Of a stretch of DNA of 64,000 nt, positions 54,413 through 62,609 are shown piece after piece. The position numbers were made by a program, and so were the translations under genes. Origin of the DNA: Duganella sp. OV510 (GTDB lineage Bacteria > Pseudomonadota > Gammaproteobacteria > Burkholderiales > Burkholderiaceae_D). Position 1 is the first letter of the stretch, and each line of letters opens with the position of its first letter. A model generated the notes under the pieces. That model was not told the origin of the DNA. It was given only the letters and a program-made list of their open reading frames with translations, and searched no databases. The DNA lies in the NCBI RefSeq assembly GCF_900100205.1, contig NZ_FNEQ01000005.1:248001-312000 (forward strand). The letters run 5' to 3'.

Positions 54413-55216
54413 TCAGCCGAAACGGCCGGTGATGTAATCCTGGGTCTCTTTACGAGCCGGATTCATGAAGATCTGGTCGGTCTCGCCGAATTCCACCAGT
54501 TCGCCCAGGTACATATACGCGGTGTAGTCCGAGCAGCGGGCCGCCTGCTGCATATTGTGGGTGACGATGGCGATGGTGTAGTCCTGCTTCAGCTCGGAGA
54601 TCAGCTCTTCCACTTTCGAGGTCGAGATCGGGTCCAGCGCCGACGTCGGCTCGTCCAGCAGCAGCACGTCAGGCTTGACGGCCACGCCGCGGGCGATGCA
54701 CAGGCGCTGCTGCTGGCCGCCGGACAGCGACAGGCCGCTCTTGCTCAGCTTGTCCTTGACTTCGGTCCACAGCGCGGCTTTCTTCAGCGCCCATTCGACG
54801 CGCTCGTCCATCTCGCCTTTCGACAGGTCTTCATACAGGCGCACGCCGAAGGCGATGTTGTCGTAGATCGACATCGGGAACGGCGTCGGCTTCTGGAACA
54901 CCATGCCGACCTTGGCGCGCAGCATGTTGACGTCCTGGCCTGGTTCGAGGATGTTACGGTTGCGGTACATGATCGAACCTTCGGCGCGCTGGCCAGGGTA
55001 CAGATCGTACATGCGGTTCAGCGTGCGTAGCAGCGTCGACTTGCCGCAGCCCGACGGGCCGATGAAGGCAGTCACCTGCTTCTCGTGGATGTCGAGGCTG
55101 ACGTTGTGCAGGCTCTGGGTCTTGCCGTAGAAGAAGTTCAGGCCCGAAATTTCGATGGTCTTGCGTTTGCCTTGGGTCATGGTGGCGACGTTTTCTTGGC
55201 TCAGTTGCGTATTCAT
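54413..55216 (-). CDS. pstB: Phosphate ABC transporter ATP-binding protein PstB
   Basis: The ATPase of the Pst transporter has Walker [10 protein letters not shown], the Q-loop [18 protein letters not shown], signature [16 protein letters not shown], Walker [14 protein letters not shown] and the switch histidine [12 protein letters not shown]. The PFPMS and AARC segments are specific to PstB. The start is uncertain: ATG 55216 is used, but no ribosome site precedes it, and a TTG at 55237 directly abuts the pstA stop. Translation may depend on coupling to pstA. Confidence 0.95.
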   Translation of the reverse strand: MNTQLSQENVATMTQGKRKTIEISGLNFFYGKTQSLHNVSLDIHEKQVTAFIGPSGCGKSTLLRTLNRMYDLYPGQRAEGSIMYRNRNILEPGQDVNMLRAKVGMVFQKPTPFPMSIYDNIAFGVRLYEDLSKGEMDERVEWALKKAALWTEVKDKLSKSGLSLSGGQQQRLCIARGVAVKPDVLLLDEPTSALDPISTSKVEELISELKQDYTIAIVTHNMQQAARCSDYTAYMYLGELVEFGETDQIFMNPARKETQDYITGRFG

Positions 55217-55237
55217 GGAGGGATTCGCTTTTATCAA

Positions 55238-56110
55238 TTAGTTCGGGGCTTTTTGGGCAAATACAGTACGGGCAATCACGTTCAGTGCCAGCACGCTGAA
55301 GGTCACCAGCAGCGCGCCGCCCCAGGCGAGGTCACGCCAGTTGTCATACGGGCTCATGGCGAAGCCGTAGATCACCACCGGCAGGTTGGCCATCGGCGCG
55401 TTCATGTCGGAACTGAAGAACTGATTGTTCAGCGCGGTGAACAGCAGCGGCGCGGTTTCACCGGAGACGCGGGCCACGGCCAGCAGCACACCGGTGATGA
55501 CGCCGGCCTTGACGGCGCGCAGACGCACCAGCATCGCCACTTTCCAGCGCGGCGCACCCAGTGCGAAAGCCGCTTCCAGCAAGCTGTTCGGCACCAGGCG
55601 CAGCATATTGTCGGTGGTGCGCACCACCACCGGGATGGCGATCAGCGCCAGCGCGATCGAACCGGCGTAGCCCGAATAGTGCTTGGTGGTGGCCACGTAC
55701 AAGGCCCAGACGAACATGCCGATCACGATCGACGGCGCCGACAGCATGATGTCGGTGACAAAGCGGGTGATCGCGGCAACCTTGTTCTCTTCGCCGTATT
55801 CGGCCAGGTAGATGCCGGCCAGGATGCCGATCGGAGTCGAGATCAGCGTCGACAGCGAGACGATCAGGAAGCTGCCGAAGATCGCATTGATCAGGCCGCC
55901 ACCTTCGCTGCCCGGCGCCGGCGTGGTTTGCGTGAACATATTGATGCTCAGCGCGCCGAAGCCCTTGATCAGCAGCGTGGCCAGAATCCAGGCCAGCGCG
56001 ATCAGGCCGATCGACATTGCCAGCACCGACAGCGAGATGCCGACACGGTGCATCAGCAGACGCTTGCGATAAACCGGGTTCATCGCGGCTTTTTCCAGAG
56101 TTGCGCTCAT
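55238..56110 (-). CDS. pstA: Phosphate ABC transporter permease PstA
   Basis: The 290-residue permease has six membrane segments and the PstA pattern GGGLINAIFGSFLIVSLSTL, GILAGIYLAEYG, PSIVIGMFVWALYV and the EAA-loop ALGAPRWKVAMLVRLRA. The EAA loop docks on PstB. The start ATG shares one base with the pstC stop (TAATG), so the two permeases are co-translated. Confidence 0.96.
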   Translation of the reverse strand: MSATLEKAAMNPVYRKRLLMHRVGISLSVLAMSIGLIALAWILATLLIKGFGALSINMFTQTTPAPGSEGGGLINAIFGSFLIVSLSTLISTPIGILAGIYLAEYGEENKVAAITRFVTDIMLSAPSIVIGMFVWALYVATTKHYSGYAGSIALALIAIPVVVRTTDNMLRLVPNSLLEAAFALGAPRWKVAMLVRLRAVKAGVITGVLLAVARVSGETAPLLFTALNNQFFSSDMNAPMANLPVVIYGFAMSPYDNWRDLAWGGALLVTFSVLALNVIARTVFAQKAPN

Positions 56111-57156
56111 TATTTGACGCCTTCCTTGCGAGACATGCCAGCCAGCATCAGCTTGGCGGCGGACAGAACTATAAAGGTGATGACGAACAGGATCAGTGCC
56201 AGCGCGAACAGCGACGAGGTGTGCAGCACGGTATCCGATTCGGCAAATTCATTGGCCAGCGTCGAGGCGATCGAGTTACCTGCCGCGAACATCGACCACG
56301 ACAGCTTGTTGGCGTTACCGATGACGAAGGTGACCGCCATGGTCTCGCCCAGCGCGCGGCCGAGGCCCAGCATGACGCCGCCGACCACGCCGGTCTTGGT
56401 GTACGGCAGCACGATCTTGCGCACCACTTCCCAGCGCGTGCAGCCCAGGCCGTAGGCCGATTCCTTCAGCACCGCCGGCACGATCTCGAACACGTCGCGC
56501 ATCACCGAGGAGATGAACGGAATGATCATCACCGCCAGGATCAGCGCGGCGGTCAGGATGCCGATGCCCATGGTCGGGCCGCTGAAGAACTGGCCGATCA
56601 CCGGCAACTGGCCCAGCGTGGCTTTCAGGAAGGGCTGGACGTAATCGCCAAACAGCGGCGCAAAGACGAACAGGCCCCACATGCCGTAGATGATGGACGG
56701 GATGCCGGCCAGCAGCTCCACCGCCGTGCCCAGCGGACGGCGCAGGCCGGCCGGGCAGATCTCGGTCAGGAACAGCGCGATGCCGAACGACACCGGGAAA
56801 GCGATCAGCAGCGCGATGCCGGACGTAGCCAGCGTGCCGACGATGGCGATCATCGCGCCATACTGGTCATTGACCGGGTCCCACTCGACGCGGGTGATGA
56901 AGGCCGGACCGAATTCCTTGAACGCCGGCCAGGCGCCGACCATCAGCGAGAAGATAATCCCCAGCAGCACCGCCAGCACGGACAGCGCAAAGATCATCGT
57001 GGTTTTGTGGAAGAAGAAATCCTGGATGCGCTGCTTGCGCATGGTGCGGAGCATCGCCTGCATGGCAGCTTGATCCGCAGCGCTCATTTGCGCGGTGTTG
57101 GTGTGCATGGCCGGCTCTGGTTTGGATAGTGGCGTGGAAGTGATATCTGCGCTCAT
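56110..57156 (-). CDS. pstC: Phosphate ABC transporter permease PstC
   Basis: The 348-residue permease has a long cytoplasmic N-terminus, then about six membrane segments, with PstC features: [32 protein letters not shown], the EAA loop [21 protein letters not shown] and [21 protein letters not shown] 57156 is preferred over the in-frame codon at 57204 because the 5' stretch between them overlaps the hairpin region; a GAGAAA ribosome-site-like word lies upstream. Confidence 0.95.
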   Translation of the reverse strand: MSADITSTPLSKPEPAMHTNTAQMSAADQAAMQAMLRTMRKQRIQDFFFHKTTMIFALSVLAVLLGIIFSLMVGAWPAFKEFGPAFITRVEWDPVNDQYGAMIAIVGTLATSGIALLIAFPVSFGIALFLTEICPAGLRRPLGTAVELLAGIPSIIYGMWGLFVFAPLFGDYVQPFLKATLGQLPVIGQFFSGPTMGIGILTAALILAVMIIPFISSVMRDVFEIVPAVLKESAYGLGCTRWEVVRKIVLPYTKTGVVGGVMLGLGRALGETMAVTFVIGNANKLSWSMFAAGNSIASTLANEFAESDTVLHTSSLFALALILFVITFIVLSAAKLMLAGMSRKEGVK

Positions 57157-57180
57157 ATTTTTTCTCGGTGGATGTAAGCT

Positions 57181-57247
57181 AGCCTGCGGTGTCCGAATGG
57201 GCACCGCAGGCTAACCCCCTCGCCGCCGGACTGCTGCGGCGAAGGGA
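57181..57247 (-). other. Two stable hairpins between pstS and pstC
   Basis: AGCCTGCGGTG (57181-57191) pairs perfectly with CACCGCAGGCT (57202-57212), and TCGCCGC pairs with GCGGCGA in the adjacent stem (57219-57243). No T tract follows. Such stems usually protect the abundant pstS mRNA and reduce read-through into pstC. Confidence 0.6.
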
Positions 57248-57257
57248 TGGTCCGGGA

Positions 57258-58304
57258 TTAGTACAGCGCTTTGCCCGAAGCGTCTTTCAGGTTGGCTTTC
57301 CACGAATCCTGCACCAGCTTGATCACGTTGGCAGGCATTGGCACGTAGTCCAGTTCGGTAGCAGCCTGGCCGCCGTTTTTGAAGGCCCAGTCGAAGAACT
57401 TGACCACTTCCTTGCCCTTGTTGGCATCCGCTTGCACTTTGTGCAGCAGGATGAAGGACACGCCGGTGATCGGCCACGAGTTTTTGCCAGCCTGGTCGGT
57501 CAGCACCACGCCGAAGCCTGGGGTTTTGGTCCATTCGGCGTTCGACGCAGCAGCTTTGAAGAACTCGTCGTCAGGCTGCAGGAAGTTGCCGTCCTTGTTT
57601 TTCAGCTGGGTGTGCGACATCTTGTTCTTTTTGGCGTAGGCCCATTCGACGTAGCCGATCGAACCCTTGATACGCTGCACGTTGGCGGCAACGCCTTCGT
57701 TACCTTTGCCGCCGACACCAACCACCCACTTCACAGCGGTAGCAGCGCCAACCTTGGTCTTGAACTCAGGGCTGGTTTTCGACAGGAAGTCGGTGAACAG
57801 GAACGAGGTGCCCGAACCGTCAGCGCGGTGAACCACGGTGATGTCGTCCGCTGGCAGTTTCACGCCTGGGTTCAGGGCAGCGATGGCCTGGTCGTTCCAC
57901 TTGGTGATCTTGCCCAGGTAGATGTCCGCCACGATCGGGCCGGTCAGTTTCAGCTGGCCTGGGGTGATGCCGTCCAGGTTAACCACGGTCACAACGCCAC
58001 CCATGATGGCAGGGAACTGCATCAGGCCTTCAGCGTCCAGGTCGGCGGCGCTCATTGGCGCATCCGACGCGCCGAAGTCGACGGTCTTGGCTTTGATCTG
58101 CTTGATGCCAGCGCCCGAACCGACGGACTGGTAGTTCAGGCCGTTGCCGGTAGCGGCTTTGTACGACTCTGCCCATTTGGCGTAGATTGGGTATGGGAAG
58201 GTCGCGCCGGCGCCGGTCATATCGGCGGCGTGAGCGGCCGACGAGAAGGCCATTACAGCCGCTGCGCCAACCATCAGGGAAGAGATCAATTGTTTCAGTC
58301 GCAT
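57258..58304 (-). CDS. pstS: Phosphate ABC transporter substrate-binding protein PstS
   Basis: The 348-residue periplasmic protein binds phosphate for PstCAB. The signal peptide is KQLISSLMVGAAAVMAFSSAAHAA. The mature part has the PstS blocks GAGATFPYPIYAKW, YQSVGSGAGIKQI, DFGASDAPM, and HRADGSGTSFLFTDFLS that contact phosphate. ATG 58304 has AAAGGA six bases upstream. A Pho box and -10 element lie 60-70 bases before the start. Length is normal. Confidence 0.97.
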   Translation of the reverse strand: MRLKQLISSLMVGAAAVMAFSSAAHAADMTGAGATFPYPIYAKWAESYKAATGNGLNYQSVGSGAGIKQIKAKTVDFGASDAPMSAADLDAEGLMQFPAIMGGVVTVVNLDGITPGQLKLTGPIVADIYLGKITKWNDQAIAALNPGVKLPADDITVVHRADGSGTSFLFTDFLSKTSPEFKTKVGAATAVKWVVGVGGKGNEGVAANVQRIKGSIGYVEWAYAKKNKMSHTQLKNKDGNFLQPDDEFFKAAASNAEWTKTPGFGVVLTDQAGKNSWPITGVSFILLHKVQADANKGKEVVKFFDWAFKNGGQAATELDYVPMPANVIKLVQDSWKANLKDASGKALY

Positions 58305-58354
58305 TTCAAGTCCTTTGTTATGACAGGTTAGGATGCTGCGCAGTCTAGCGGCCG

Positions 58355-58375
58355 AATATGACATGTTTATGACAT
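58355..58375 (-). promoter_or_regulatory. Pho box of pstS
   Basis: On the minus strand ATGTCATAAAC and ATGTCATATT form two PhoB half sites exactly 11 bases apart, close to the consensus CTGTCAT repeat. TAGACT, about ten bases downstream, is a suitable -10 element, and the pstS ATG follows after about 50 bases. Confidence 0.75.
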
Positions 58376-58489
58376 GGTCAAAATATTTCAAAAATAGTTC
58401 GCTTGCCCCTGCCTTCCTGTGAAACCAGGCCAAGTTACCACTCTGCATACCACCCGCTTGTCATAATTGGCGGTCATTTATGACAGCGT

Positions 58490-58523
58490 TTGTCACAAAG
58501 CCGTCATATTTCTTCTTTACACT
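58490..58523 (+). promoter_or_regulatory. Candidate Pho box and -10 element of ppk1
   Basis: TTGTCACAAAG and CCGTCATATTT are two PhoB half sites spaced 11 bases on the plus strand, with TACACT (58518-58523) as a possible -10. It lies about 65 bases before the ppk1 ATG. Three more GTCAT-type words (58460-58486) are nearby in both orientations. Confidence 0.55.
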
Positions 58524-58586
58524 GTTGCAATCATTCTTGGCTTAAACACGCTAGAATGGAGACAACTGCAAAGTGATTAAAAAGAC

Positions 58587-60683
58587 ATGAAGCCTGACTT
58601 GCATGCAGACATAAACAAGAACTCGGCCTTTCTGGACCGGGAACTGTCGCAACTGATGTTCAACCGCCGCGTGCTGGCGCAAGCGGAAGACAAAAGCATT
58701 CCCTTATTGGAGCGGCTGCGCTATCTGTGCATCGCCAGCAGCAACCTCGACGAATTCTTCGAGGTGCGCGTGGCCAGCCTGCTGGCGGCTGGCGCTGCCG
58801 ACGGTTCGCTGGCCCACCACCCTGCCCTGGTCGCCACGCTGTCGCGCATCAGCAATGAGTGCCACCTGCTGGTGGCGCACCAATATGAAATCCTGAACAA
58901 CGAAATCCTGCCCGAGATGGCTGCCAATGGCATCCACCTGGTACGCCACAACGAGCGCAACGATGCGCAGCGCGCCTGGGTCAAGGAATACTTCGACACC
59001 GAAGTGCGGCCGCTGCTGACGCCGATCGGCCTCGACCCGGCCCACCCGTTCCCGCAGGTGGTCAACAAGAGCCTGAACTTCATCGTCCAGTTGGGCGGCA
59101 AGGATGCGTTCGGCCGCGGCACCGGCATCGCTATCGTCAAGGCGCCGCGCGTGCTGCCGCGCGTGATTCGCCTGCCGGACGAGCTGTCCGGGGATGGCGG
59201 CATTTCCTTCTGCCTGCTGTCGTCGGTGATTCACGCACATATTTCCGACCTGTTCGCCAGCCGCGAGGTGATCGGTTACTCGCAGTTCCGCGTCACCCGC
59301 GACAGCGACCTGTGGGTCGACGAGGACGAGGTCAAGAACCTGCGGCAGGCGCTGAAGGGCGAGCTGGTCGGCCGCCAGTTCGGCGCCTCGGTGCGGCTGG
59401 AGGTGGCGAAGAACTGCCCGCCGGAGCTGTCGCAATTCCTGCTTGACCAGTTCGGCCTGCACCAGAGCCGCCTGTACGCGGTCAACGGTCCGGTCAACCT
59501 GGTGCGGCTGAACGAGATCATGGATTATGTGCACAATCCGGAGCTGCGCTTCACGCCGTTCTTCCCCGGCCTGGCGCACAAGCCGGGCAACCACGATATC
59601 TTCAGCGCGCTGCGCAAGAACGACATCCTGCTGCACCATCCCTACCAGTCGTTCCAGACGGTGATCGACTTCATCCGCAGCGCCGCGCTGGATCCGGGCG
59701 TGGTGGCGATCAAGCAGACGATTTACCGCACCGGCATGAACTCCGACCTGATGGAGTCGCTGATCGCCGCCGCCAGGGCCGGCAAGGAAGTCACTGTCAT
59801 CGTCGAGCTGAAGGCGCGCTTCGACGAGGAAGCCAACATCAACTGGGCCGACAAGCTGGAACAGGCCGGCGCGCAAGTGGTATACGGCGTGGTCGGCCTG
59901 AAGACGCACGCCAAACTGGCGCTGGTGATCCGCCGCGAAGACGGCAAGCTGCGCTATTACGCCCACCTTGGCACCGGCAACTACCATCCGACCACCACCA
60001 AGTTCTACACCGACTTCGGGCTGCTGACCTGCCATCCCGGCATCGCCCAGGAGGTCAACGAGGTGTTCATCCATCTGACCTCGCTGACCAAGCCGCACCG
60101 GCTTAACCACTTGTGGCTGGCGCCGTTCGCGCTTCAGAACGAAATCATCAAGGCCATACGCAACGAGGCACGCATTGCGCGCGCGGGACGGCCAGGCAGG
60201 ATTATTGTTAAAATGAATGCGCTGGTGGACGAATCGGTGATACGCGCGTTGTACGCGGCGTCCAAGGACGGCGTCAAGATCGACCTGATCGTGCGCGGCG
60301 CCTGCATGCTCAAGCCGGGCGTGCCGGGGCTGTCGGAAAACATCAAGGTGCGCTCGATCATTGGCCGCTTCCTGGAACACAGCCGCATCTACTACTTCCG
60401 CAACGACCTGGCGCACGACACTTACCTGGCCAGCGCCGACTGGATGAGCCGCAACCTGTTCCGCCGCATCGAGGTCGCCTTCCCCATCCTGGACAAGGCA
60501 CTGAAACGCCGCGTCATGGCCGAGGGCCTGACGCCGTACTTGAAGGACAATACCAATGCCTGGGAGCTGGAGGCGGACGGCCACTACCAGCGGCGCCGGG
60601 CACGCGGCAAGCAAGCCAGCTTCAGCGCCCAGCAGCATCTGATGGAAACACTGGGTACGCCCAGCGCGCACCTGGGGGATTGA
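58587..60683 (+). CDS. ppk1: Polyphosphate kinase 1
   Basis: The 698-residue enzyme reversibly makes polyphosphate from ATP at the inner membrane. Family domains are all seen: N domain (FLDRELSQLMFNRRVLAQAED, IASSNLDEFFEVR), head domain, and two phospholipase-D-like C domains. The autophosphorylated histidine is H460 in AHLGTGNYHP and the second active histidine is H598 in EHSRIYYF. Co-localisation with pstS and a likely Pho box points to induction at low phosphate. It is followed by sixA after 36 bases. Confidence 0.97.
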   Translation: MKPDLHADINKNSAFLDRELSQLMFNRRVLAQAEDKSIPLLERLRYLCIASSNLDEFFEVRVASLLAAGAADGSLAHHPALVATLSRISNECHLLVAHQYEILNNEILPEMAANGIHLVRHNERNDAQRAWVKEYFDTEVRPLLTPIGLDPAHPFPQVVNKSLNFIVQLGGKDAFGRGTGIAIVKAPRVLPRVIRLPDELSGDGGISFCLLSSVIHAHISDLFASREVIGYSQFRVTRDSDLWVDEDEVKNLRQALKGELVGRQFGASVRLEVAKNCPPELSQFLLDQFGLHQSRLYAVNGPVNLVRLNEIMDYVHNPELRFTPFFPGLAHKPGNHDIFSALRKNDILLHHPYQSFQTVIDFIRSAALDPGVVAIKQTIYRTGMNSDLMESLIAAARAGKEVTVIVELKARFDEEANINWADKLEQAGAQVVYGVVGLKTHAKLALVIRREDGKLRYYAHLGTGNYHPTTTKFYTDFGLLTCHPGIAQEVNEVFIHLTSLTKPHRLNHLWLAPFALQNEIIKAIRNEARIARAGRPGRIIVKMNALVDESVIRALYAASKDGVKIDLIVRGACMLKPGVPGLSENIKVRSIIGRFLEHSRIYYFRNDLAHDTYLASADWMSRNLFRRIEVAFPILDKALKRRVMAEGLTPYLKDNTNAWELEADGHYQRRRARGKQASFSAQQHLMETLGTPSAHLGD

Positions 60684-60719
60684 CGGGATCTGTTTGCACA
60701 CATCACTGGGGAGAACAGC

Positions 60720-61187
60720 ATGGATCTCATTTTATGGCGTCACGCCGAGGCCGAAGATGCGGCGCCCGGCATGACCGATCTGGAACGGGCGCTGACCAGC
60801 AAGGGGCAGAAGCAGGCGCGGCGCATGGGGCAATGGCTGAATTCGCAACTGCCGGACAGCTGCAAGATCCTGTCCAGCCCCGCCGTGCGCACCTTGCAGA
60901 CGGTCGAGGCGCTGGGACGCAAATTCAAGATCCACACCGACCTGGCGCCGGGCGCCGATCCGGCCGATATCCTGAAAGCCGTCAACTGGCCGGGCAACAA
61001 GGACTCGGTGCTGGTGGTCGGCCATCAGCCGACGCTGGGCCTGGTGGCCTCGCTGCTGCTGACCGGTGACGACCTGGAGTGGGATATCCGCAAAGCCAGC
61101 GCCTGGTGGTTTGCGCAGCGCGATCCGGGCGATCCGCTGAGTGTGTATCTGAAAGCCGTCATGGCGGCGGACCTGGTGGTGAAATAA
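60720..61187 (+). CDS. sixA: Phosphohistidine phosphatase SixA
   Basis: The 155-residue histidine phosphatase has the RHG-like motif R7-H8-AEAED at its N-terminus, the conserved ERALTSKGQKQARRMGQWL block, SSPAVRTLQTVEAL, and the second histidine in VVGHQPTLGLVASLLL. SixA removes phosphate from histidines of phosphotransfer proteins in E. coli, including the nitrogen-PTS. The usual ppk-sixA pairing is seen here. GGGGAG precedes the ATG. Confidence 0.92.
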   Translation: MDLILWRHAEAEDAAPGMTDLERALTSKGQKQARRMGQWLNSQLPDSCKILSSPAVRTLQTVEALGRKFKIHTDLAPGADPADILKAVNWPGNKDSVLVVGHQPTLGLVASLLLTGDDLEWDIRKASAWWFAQRDPGDPLSVYLKAVMAADLVVK

Positions 61188-61188
61188 C

Positions 61189-61216
61189 TTGTAAAGCGAT
61201 GGCCGTCTGCTAGAGT
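61189..61216 (+). promoter_or_regulatory. Candidate promoter of the 39-residue membrane ORF
   Basis: TTGTAA (61189-61194) and TAGAGT (61211-61216) are 16 bases apart and lie directly after the sixA stop, 33 bases before the small ORF. Confidence 0.35.
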
Positions 61217-61248
61217 TTAATTGTATCAACTAGGAGGGGGAGGCCATC

Positions 61249-61368
61249 ATGATGTTCACCTTGCTCACCATGGGGATTTTTGGAGGAATGATCTCCCTGG
61301 TTGTCTACGAACTCTTCCAGGAAATGCGAGGCAGCAAGCAAAAGCTCCTCGACCGCTATCACGAATAG
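61249..61368 (+). CDS. Putative 39-residue single-span membrane protein
   Basis: The ORF starts at an ATG preceded by TAGGAGGGGGAGG, one of the strongest ribosome-site matches in the window, and ends at TAG 61366-61368. The product begins with a hydrophobic segment (MMFTLLTMGIFGGMISLVVY, residues 1-20) and ends with a basic, charged helix (ELFQEMRGSKQKLLDRYHE). This looks like a small single-span membrane regulator with a cytoplasmic tail. I do not recognise a family. It lies between sixA and a terminator and has its own candidate promoter. Confidence 0.65.
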   Translation: MMFTLLTMGIFGGMISLVVYELFQEMRGSKQKLLDRYHE

Positions 61369-61379
61369 CATCAGCAAAA

Positions 61380-61399
61380 GCTCCCGCTTGCGCGGGAGC
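61380..61399 (-). terminator. Terminator between the small ORF and the polyamine-binding gene
   Basis: GCTCCCGC and GCGGGAGC form a perfect eight-base stem with a four-base loop. On the minus strand TTTTGC follows, so it best ends the leftward substrate-binding gene; it may also end the rightward small ORF. Confidence 0.7.
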
Positions 61400-61415
61400 G
61401 ATCTGCCGATCTACC

Positions 61416-62525
61416 TTAAACACCCGTCTTGAATTTCGTATAAATCCGCGTGATGTTGCGGCGGATATCGGCCGGCACCGCCTCTGGCGGCGTCATGCGC
61501 TTCTTGTCTTCTTCCGACAAAAATACCGACTTGTTGCTGGCGATATCCTTGCGCACGAACTTGACGCTGGCTGCGTTCGGATTGGCGTAGAACACCTTGT
61601 TGGTCAGGCTGGCGTGCACTTCCGGACGCATGATGTAGTTGATCCACAGGTGCGCGTTGTTCGGGTGCGGCGCGTCGGCCGGAATGGCCATGGTGTCGAA
61701 CACCAGCGCGGCCGAGGTCTTCGGCACCAGCGCTTCGATCACATTGCCGTTCTTGGCGTCGATCGCGCGCTGGCGGGCGATGTTGATGTCGCCGGACCAG
61801 CCCAGTGCCACGCAGATGCCGCCATTCGCCAGGTCATTGATATAGCCCGACGAGCTGAACAGCGTGACATAAGGACGGATCGCTTGCAGCACCTTGCCTG
61901 CTTCGGCGTAGTCGGCGGCGTTTTTCGAGAAGGCCGGCTTGCCGGCATAGATCAGCGCCGGCGGCAGCACTTCGGATGGCGAATCCAGGAAGGACACGCC
62001 GCAGGATTTCAGCTTGGACGCGTACTTCGGATTGAAGATCAGCTCCCATGCGTTATCCGGCATCGGCATGCCACCCAGTGCGGCCTTGACCTTGTTGACG
62101 TTGATGCCAACGGTGGTATAGCCCCACATCCAGTCGACCAGGTAATCATTGCCAGGATCGATGGCGGCCAGCTTGGTCTGGATGGCCGGGTCGAGGTTTT
62201 TCAGGTTAGGCAGCTTGGACTTGTCCAGCTTGCGCAGCAGCTTGCCATCGATCTGCAGGCGCGCCCACTGGGCGGTCGGCACCACGATGTCGTAGCCGGA
62301 TTTGCCAGCCACCAGCTTGGAGTTCAGGATTTCGTTGTTATCGAACAGGTCGTAGCGGACCTTGATGCCGGTTTCTTTTTCAAAGTTCTTAACCGTATCC
62401 TCGGCGATATAGTCCGACCAGTTATAGATATTGAGGACTTTCTCCTCCTGCGCGACAGCAATTTGCGTCGCGCCTACCATCAAACCAGCCGCCAACAGCG
62501 CCGCACCAACGAACTTCCCTGCCAT
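61416..62525 (-). CDS. Polyamine ABC transporter substrate-binding protein (PotF/SpuD type)
   Basis: The 369-residue periplasmic protein has a signal peptide (GAALLAAGLMVGATQIAVAQ) and the PotD/PotF pattern: VLNIYNWSDYIAEDTVKNFE, YDIVVPTAQWARLQ, PYMWGTTG-like DWMWGYTTVGINV, and the NYIMRPEVHASLTNKVFYANPN block near the C-terminus. It should bind putrescine or spermidine in the periplasm. No PotG/H/I partner genes are in the window, so the transporter is encoded elsewhere or this is a solitary binding protein. It ends at a strong hairpin. Confidence 0.92.
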   Translation of the reverse strand: MAGKFVGAALLAAGLMVGATQIAVAQEEKVLNIYNWSDYIAEDTVKNFEKETGIKVRYDLFDNNEILNSKLVAGKSGYDIVVPTAQWARLQIDGKLLRKLDKSKLPNLKNLDPAIQTKLAAIDPGNDYLVDWMWGYTTVGINVNKVKAALGGMPMPDNAWELIFNPKYASKLKSCGVSFLDSPSEVLPPALIYAGKPAFSKNAADYAEAGKVLQAIRPYVTLFSSSGYINDLANGGICVALGWSGDINIARQRAIDAKNGNVIEALVPKTSAALVFDTMAIPADAPHPNNAHLWINYIMRPEVHASLTNKVFYANPNAASVKFVRKDIASNKSVFLSEEDKKRMTPPEAVPADIRRNITRIYTKFKTGV

Positions 62526-62609
62526 AACACCTCCAGAATGTGGAATTCAAACACAAGCCGTGATGATCGGGCATCCACCGCCCGGATGCAAGGAAATCGT
62601 TGAGAAATC

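Noticed and set aside
58459..58486. A third Pho box from the GTCAT words in the middle of the pstS-ppk1 gap
   Set aside because: The words are 13 bases apart or inverted, not the 11-base direct spacing PhoB needs.
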